Below, piece after piece: positions 59,498 through 64,000 of a stretch of DNA of 64,000 nucleotides. A program made the position numbers and the translations under genes. Source of the DNA: Ligilactobacillus araffinosus DSM 20653 (GTDB lineage Bacteria > Bacillota > Bacilli > Lactobacillales > Lactobacillaceae); contig NZ_AYYZ01000002.1 of the NCBI RefSeq assembly GCF_001435375.1, forward strand, positions 51,445 through 115,444, read 5' to 3'. Numbering within the stretch: position 1 is the stretch's first letter; each line of letters begins with the position of its first letter. The notes below the pieces were generated by a model. It had not been told where the DNA came from and made no database searches. It saw nothing but the letters and a program-made list of their open reading frames with translations.

Positions 59498-60298
59498 ATG
59501 ACGTATTATTGTGAAAAGTGCGGCCATAAGCTCGAAGAAAATGAACGCCAGTGTGCCTTTTGCGGTACAGTTCAAAAGCGGTTTTCAGATCAAGATTATG
59601 AAACAAAAAAATGTAAAAAATGTGGCAAAGATATTTATGTGAATGCAAATTTCTGCCCGTATTGTGGGACTGACCAGGCAATTTTGAATTTAAATAAGGA
59701 TCTTAAGCACGACGAGATTGATCAAAAGACGACGCCGAATTCAAATTTAACTTCTGAGCAAAAGCTTGCCCAAGGATTAATGAATACTAACTTTGATGAT
59801 CAAGATTCGCTGAATGATTTTATGAAACAGATGCAGGATGCCGGAATCAAAGTTCGGGTCATTAAACCAGAAGAAAAGAATGAAACTGGGAAACCGGGAT
59901 TGATTACCTCAACAAAGCTTTTTTTCCGGGACATGTTTAAGGTTAACAAACGTTTAGGAATCAATGACTTCTGGTGGGGATTTTTAGGATTTTTCCTGAT
60001 TTATATGGTTGTCGTAATGCTGATTTCTGAGCTCTTGCCAATCTTTAAAATTCCGGTGACGATGAAATTACTGATCAAGATCTCAACCGGAGGAGCAATT
60101 GTTTTTCGCTTAGGAATGCTGACCGCGATTATTCGACGATTGCATGATATTCAAATGCCAGCGTGGTTTGCCGTTCTATGGTTTATTCCGATTGCTCAAT
60201 TGTTTATTTGGTTTATTTGCATGATGGGACCGCGCTTAGACAACAATCCATATACGTTCAATGTTGAAGATTGGAAAAAGCGGCAAAATAAATTTTAA
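59498..60298 (+). CDS. Double zinc-ribbon membrane protein with DUF805 domain
   Basis: I prefer the ATG at 59498 (MTYYCEKCGHKL) to ATG 59486, which overlaps the lysR stop and leaves no room for the AAAGGA ribosome site; 266 residues. Two zinc ribbons (CEKCG...CAFCG and CKKCG...CPYCG) occupy residues 5-55, a polar linker follows to about 140, then four membrane helices of a DUF805 type with ITAIIRRLHDIQMPAWFAVLWF (RxHDxxxSGW-like motif). Role unknown; such proteins may be regulatory. Confidence 0.82.
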   Translation: MTYYCEKCGHKLEENERQCAFCGTVQKRFSDQDYETKKCKKCGKDIYVNANFCPYCGTDQAILNLNKDLKHDEIDQKTTPNSNLTSEQKLAQGLMNTNFDDQDSLNDFMKQMQDAGIKVRVIKPEEKNETGKPGLITSTKLFFRDMFKVNKRLGINDFWWGFLGFFLIYMVVVMLISELLPIFKIPVTMKLLIKISTGGAIVFRLGMLTAIIRRLHDIQMPAWFAVLWFIPIAQLFIWFICMMGPRLDNNPYTFNVEDWKKRQNKF

Positions 60299-60315
60299 AA
60301 AAGAGTAAATTCGAC

Positions 60316-60344
60316 TTGATTTAATAAGAATTAAAAGCGATAAT
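60316..60344 (+). promoter_or_regulatory. Promoter of the lysine riboswitch-lysP unit
   Basis: TTGATT (60316-60321), 17-bp spacer, GATAAT (60339-60344), directly before the aptamer. Confidence 0.55.
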
Positions 60345-60351
60345 AATTACA

Positions 60352-60620
60352 TCGAAGAGAGGTCGCACTGCTTATCAGTAGCCTTCATGAATTGCTAAAG
60401 CAATGGTGATTGAGGGTGAAAGGAATCGGTGCCGAAGTGATTGATTGCTTTAGAGGTCAACCGCTGGGGTCTAGCTTAAGAGGCTAGGAACTGTCGCAGT
60501 GAAAACATTGCGGAGCGCTATCGAAAGTCTATTATTTTATAATATTTTTTAATTTTAAATTTAAAAATTTTAGTCTTAGTAGAACTTCAACGCGCATGCC
60601 TCAAGCTGCGCGTTTTTATT
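60352..60620 (+). promoter_or_regulatory. Lysine riboswitch (L box)
   Basis: Conserved aptamer pieces appear in order: AGAGAGGTCGCACTGCTTATCAGTAG, GAGGGTGAAAGGAATCGGTGCCGAAGTG, CCGCTGGGGTCTAGC and AGGAACTGTCGCAGTG. A terminator follows, with AACGCGCA (60589-60596) and TGCGCGTT (60607-60614) arms and TTTTATTTT. It precedes a lysine permease-like gene, so high lysine should stop transcription. Confidence 0.95.
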
Positions 60621-60680
60621 TTGCTTTGTAGTGATTGAATCTGTGCTCTTTGACCGGATATATATTAGGAGGTTAAAGTT

Positions 60681-62162
60681 ATGGCAGAGGAAAATCAAGT
60701 TAAGCGATCATTAAAGACTCGACACTTATCGATGATCGCATTAGGTGGAAGTATTGGAACTGGGTTATTTGTTGCAAGCGGATCGGCAATTTCCCAAGCA
60801 GGGCCTGGTGGGGCAATCGTTGCCTATATTGGAATCGGGATCATGGTATATTTTCTAATGACTTCATTAGGTGAAATGGCAACGTACCTTCCTGTTTCAG
60901 GGTCATTTGCAACGTACTCCCGGCGCTTTGTTGATCCAGCATTAGGATTTGCCATGGGCTGGAATTATTGGTTTAACTGGGCAATCACGGTTGCGGTCGA
61001 TGTTTCAACGTGTGCACTGGTCTTGAAGTTCTGGTTCCCGCACGTTCCAGGATGGGTCTTTAGTTTATTTGCATTGTTATTGGTATTCTTAATCAATGCA
61101 ATCTCGGTAAAATCATTTGGTGAAACGGAATATTGGTTATCGCTGATCAAGATCGTAACGGTTATCATTTTCCTTGCTGTTGGGGTTTTAACGATTTTCG
61201 GAATCCTTGGCGGTAAGGCAACATACTTGCATAATTTTACGTATAAGAAGGCTCCATTTGTTGGCGGGATTCCGGCAGTTTTGAGTGTTTTCGTTGTTGC
61301 TGGGTTCTCATTCCAAGGAACCGAATTAGTTGGAGTGACGGCCGGGGAGTCAGAAAATCCGGCAGAAAGTGTTCCTAAGGCAATTAAGCAAGTCTTTTGG
61401 CGGATCTTGTTGTTCTATATCTTAGCAATTTTTGTAATTGCAGCGATCATTCCATATACAAGCAAGTACTTGCTTGGTTCAAGTGCATCAGACGTTGCAA
61501 TCAGCCCGTTTACATTAGTCTTTAAGCGTGCTGGTTTAGCAGCCGCTGCCAGTGTGATGAATGCGGTTATTTTGACATCCGTGTTATCATCTGCTAACTC
61601 CGGAATGTATGCATCAACGCGGATGCTATACTCAATGGCTCAAGATGGAGAGGCGCCGAAGATTTTCGGAAAGGTTAATAAGCGCGGAGTTCCAATGGCT
61701 GCGTTACTTGGAACGACTTTTGTTGGTTTACTAACATTCCTGACAAGTATTTTTGGAAATCAAATTTATCAATGGTTAGTTGCAGCTAGTGGTTTGACCG
61801 GTTTTATTGCATGGGTCGGAATTGCAATTTCACATTACCGGTTCCGGCGGGCATACGTTGCTCAGGGACGCGATATTAATGATTTGGTTTATAAAGCAAA
61901 GTGGTTCCCGATTGGACCGATTCTTGCATTAGTAATGTGTATTCTTGTGATTGTTGGCCAAGATTTACAGGCGGTTGCCCACTTTGATTGGAAGGCAATG
62001 CTTGTAACATATATGTCAGTTCCGTTGTTTTTGATTTTATTCTTCTACTATAAGATCAAGCATCATACCCATATGATTCCGCTTGAAGAGGTTGATTTAA
62101 CAACACCAGAGATCAAGCAGGACTTTGATGAGGAAGATGATACCTTGGTTGAAGATCACTAG
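60681..62162 (+). CDS. lysP: Lysine-specific permease
   Basis: A 493-residue APC-superfamily transporter with 12 membrane segments. KTRHLSMIALGGSIGTGLFVASGSAISQAGPGG is the family start, and GWNYWFNWAITVAVDVSTCALVLKFW resembles LysP. The lysine riboswitch just upstream makes lysine the best substrate assignment. Ribosome site AGGAGG; a charged C-terminal tail (DFDEEDDTLVEDH) is cytoplasmic. Confidence 0.92.
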   Translation: MAEENQVKRSLKTRHLSMIALGGSIGTGLFVASGSAISQAGPGGAIVAYIGIGIMVYFLMTSLGEMATYLPVSGSFATYSRRFVDPALGFAMGWNYWFNWAITVAVDVSTCALVLKFWFPHVPGWVFSLFALLLVFLINAISVKSFGETEYWLSLIKIVTVIIFLAVGVLTIFGILGGKATYLHNFTYKKAPFVGGIPAVLSVFVVAGFSFQGTELVGVTAGESENPAESVPKAIKQVFWRILLFYILAIFVIAAIIPYTSKYLLGSSASDVAISPFTLVFKRAGLAAAASVMNAVILTSVLSSANSGMYASTRMLYSMAQDGEAPKIFGKVNKRGVPMAALLGTTFVGLLTFLTSIFGNQIYQWLVAASGLTGFIAWVGIAISHYRFRRAYVAQGRDINDLVYKAKWFPIGPILALVMCILVIVGQDLQAVAHFDWKAMLVTYMSVPLFLILFFYYKIKHHTHMIPLEEVDLTTPEIKQDFDEEDDTLVEDH

Positions 62163-62221
62163 ACTTGATTAATTATAGGTAAAAGGTTAAAATAAGTTTA
62201 AAATAATTAAAACGTCATGGA

Positions 62222-62430
62222 TCGCCATAAGTAGGTATACAGAGAAGCGGTGGGTGATGCGAACCGTTACCGAAACTCCAGCTTTCTAAACGACGGGCAG
62301 GTAATGCTGCACGGGAGACCGTTATTAAGTTGAGTGTGTTATTTTGCATACATTTGTGTAAAATAGCAAAGTTGGGTGGTACCGCGAATAAGTCTTTCGT
62401 CCCATAGGTGGATGAAAGGCTTATTTTTTA
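62222..62430 (+). promoter_or_regulatory. Serine T-box riboswitch of serS
   Basis: Stem I carries the specifier region CGAAACTCCAGC (62271-62282), which reads UCC (62277-62279), a Ser codon. The T-box TTGGGTGGTACCGCG lies at 62372-62386. The terminator has 16-bp arms (62387-62402 with 62410-62425) and a TTTTTT tail. Uncharged tRNA-Ser should allow read-through into serS. Confidence 0.93.
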
Positions 62431-62463
62431 ATTATTTTAGAAAAATTATCGGAGGAAGTTAAA

Positions 62464-63747
62464 ATGTTAGACATTCGTCAAATTCGGAAAAATCCTGATG
62501 AATACAAAAAACGTTTGGGAACTCGAGGAGTTGAACCTGAAAAAATTGATGCCTTATTGGAAAAGGATAAGGAACGGCGTGATTTATTAGTCGAAGCTGA
62601 AAACTTAAAGAAACAACGGAATGATGTTTCAGCCGAAATTGCAAAGGCTAAACGGAATAAAGAAGACACAACGACTCAAATCGAAAAGATGCGGGAAGTT
62701 GGAACTCGAATCAAAGCCTTGGATGAAGATTTAAATCGGGTCGAAACTGAAGAACAAGACATTGCATCACGATTGCCAAACTTGCCAAATCCAACGGTTC
62801 CAGTAGGCTTGACTGAAGCTGAAAGTGTTGAATTGTATAAGGTTGGTAAACCAACTGAATTTGATTTTGAACCAAAGAATCATTGGGATGTCGGTGAAAA
62901 TCTTGGAATTTTAGATTTTGAACGGGCCGCAAAGGTCTCTGGTGCACGGTTTGTTTACTATTTAGGCGCAGGGGCAAAGTTGGAACGGGCCGTTTACAAT
63001 TTTATGCTTGATGAACATGCTAAGGAAGGTTTTACTGAAGTCCTTCCACCATACATTGTGAATGCTTCTTCAATGTATGGAACAAGTCAATTCCCGAAAT
63101 TTAAGGAAGATGTTTATCAAGTGAATGGGGAAGATATGACGTTAATTCCAACGGCCGAAGTGCCATTGACGAACTACTACCGGGATGAAGTTATTCCAAC
63201 TGAAAAGCTTCCAGTATACTTAACAGCATTGACTCCTTGCTTCCGTTCAGAAGCCGGAAGTGCCGGCCGGGATACCCGGGGATTAATTCGGATGCACCAA
63301 TTCAATAAGGTTGAAATGGTTAAGTTTACGAAGCCAGAAGATTCATATGATGAATTGGAGAAGATGACAAAGTGTGCAACAAATATTTTGGATAAATTAG
63401 AATTACCATATCACGTAGTTACTTTGTCATCAGGTGATATGAGCTTTAGTGCAGCGATGACTCATGATATTGAAGTTTGGATGCCTGCTCAAAACAAGTA
63501 TCGTGAAATTTCAAGCTGTTCAAACTGTGAAGATTTCCAAGCGCGGCGGTCACACATTCAGTATCGTGATGAAAATGGTAAATTACAATTTGTTCATACA
63601 TTGAATGGTTCTGGATTAGCTGTTGGCCGGACGGTTGCTGCAATTCTTGAAAACTATCAAAACGAAGATGGTAGTGTAACGATCCCAGAAGTTTTGCGTC
63701 CATACATGCATGGAATGGAAAAGATCACTTTAGAAGATAACAAGTAA
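62464..63747 (+). CDS. serS: Seryl-tRNA synthetase
   Basis: A 427-residue class II synthetase. The N-terminal antiparallel coiled coil spans residues about 28-105 ([20 protein letters not shown]). Motif 2 is [25 protein letters not shown] and motif 3 [33 protein letters not shown] is typical of bacterial SerRS. The length is standard. Controlled by the serine T-box upstream. Confidence 0.98.
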   Translation: MLDIRQIRKNPDEYKKRLGTRGVEPEKIDALLEKDKERRDLLVEAENLKKQRNDVSAEIAKAKRNKEDTTTQIEKMREVGTRIKALDEDLNRVETEEQDIASRLPNLPNPTVPVGLTEAESVELYKVGKPTEFDFEPKNHWDVGENLGILDFERAAKVSGARFVYYLGAGAKLERAVYNFMLDEHAKEGFTEVLPPYIVNASSMYGTSQFPKFKEDVYQVNGEDMTLIPTAEVPLTNYYRDEVIPTEKLPVYLTALTPCFRSEAGSAGRDTRGLIRMHQFNKVEMVKFTKPEDSYDELEKMTKCATNILDKLELPYHVVTLSSGDMSFSAAMTHDIEVWMPAQNKYREISSCSNCEDFQARRSHIQYRDENGKLQFVHTLNGSGLAVGRTVAAILENYQNEDGSVTIPEVLRPYMHGMEKITLEDNK

Positions 63748-63761
63748 TTAATATTTTGTTT

Positions 63762-63794
63762 AAGAGGTTGAGATATTAGCTCAGCCTCTTTTCA
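63762..63794 (+). terminator. Terminator after serS
   Basis: AAGAGGTTGAG (63762-63772) pairs with CTCAGCCTCTT (63780-63790, one wobble), then TTC. Confidence 0.85.
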
Positions 63795-63828
63795 TTTAAG
63801 AAAAAATTATCAAAATTAAAAAAAGTGA

Positions 63829-63857
63829 TTGACGAAAGGAAAGGAAGCTAGTAATAT
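63829..63857 (+). promoter_or_regulatory. rRNA operon promoter P1
   Basis: TTGACG (63829-63834), 17-bp spacer, TAATAT (63852-63857). First of two tandem promoters before the rRNA leader. Confidence 0.65.
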
Positions 63858-63910
63858 AGTAAATGTTCGCAAGAGATGGATGTTTTAATAATTTATTTTA
63901 ATCAAGATGG

Positions 63911-63939
63911 TTGACATCGATTTATTAAATTGATATTAT
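63911..63939 (+). promoter_or_regulatory. rRNA operon promoter P2
   Basis: Consensus TTGACA (63911-63916), 17-bp spacer, TATTAT (63934-63939). Confidence 0.8.
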
Positions 63940-63965
63940 AAAACAGTTGTCTTTTGACAAAAGTT

Positions 63966-63988
63966 GTAGATCTTTGAAAACTGAACAA
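63966..63988 (+). promoter_or_regulatory. rRNA leader boxA-like antitermination region
   Basis: GATCTTTGAAAACTGAACAA matches the leader immediately upstream of 16S rRNA genes in lactobacilli, including a boxA-like CTTTGAAAA. The 16S gene itself would start beyond base 64000. Confidence 0.8.
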
Positions 63989-64000
63989 TGTTTCGACACA

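Overview
The window is chromosomal DNA of a low-GC Gram-positive lactic acid bacterium (Lactobacillaceae). The evidence is an L-lactate dehydrogenase, a maltose phosphorylase pathway, sortase-type surface proteins, T-box and lysine riboswitch leaders, strong AGGAGG-type ribosome binding sites, LytR-CpsA-Psr and ECF transporter genes, and a typical lactobacillus rRNA leader at the right edge. A complete nickel urease locus is uncommon in the family. I lean towards Ligilactobacillus or a relative, but the genus is a guess.

Layout. 1-979 is the 3' end of a Ser-rich surface protein. 1.1-3.8 kb is a cytosine permease/deaminase pair. 3.9-12.6 kb is an envelope region: UDP-galactopyranose mutase, a flippase, a FUSC-like membrane protein, a decayed surface-protein gene, a dispersin-like GH20 hydrolase, an AgrC/ComD-type kinase without a partner, and a Ser-rich wall-anchored protein. 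12.7-14.8 kb has an oxidoreductase and a MalR-like LacI regulator. A T-box (probably tyrosine) then precedes an NhaC-family transporter broken by two homopolymer frameshifts, followed by a SecB-like protein and a small XRE regulator.

17.4-27.2 kb is a urea/nickel/ammonium module. ureI and amtB lie on the minus strand. ureABC, ureEFGD and an ECF nickel transporter (nikMN, nikQ, nikO) lie on the plus strand. Together they cover urea entry, hydrolysis, metallocentre assembly, nickel supply and ammonium transport. Two fluoride channel genes follow.

28.1-38.4 kb is a maltose/maltodextrin module: two MFS permeases, a GH13 hydrolase, aldose epimerase, maltose phosphorylase and beta-phosphoglucomutase, then nagA. 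The two permease promoters share the same architecture, with -35 boxes inside LacI-type operators and a second operator about 55 bp away. 38.5-45.8 kb holds azoR-marR, ldh, a uracil-DNA glycosylase-like gene, a YkoEDC-type ECF transporter and two unassigned genes.

45.9-60.3 kb holds a VanRS-like two-component system with a D,D-carboxypeptidase, azlCD, an esterase, a TPR-like membrane protein, PAP2, a pseudouridine synthase, an MntR-type regulator, a split Thr/Ser exporter, an LCP protein, a TauE/DUF1634/LysR cluster and a zinc-ribbon DUF805 protein. The right end has lysine riboswitch-lysP, T-box-serS, and tandem promoters with a boxA-like leader of an rRNA operon whose 16S gene begins beyond the window. 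I found no tRNA, CRISPR array or insertion sequence.
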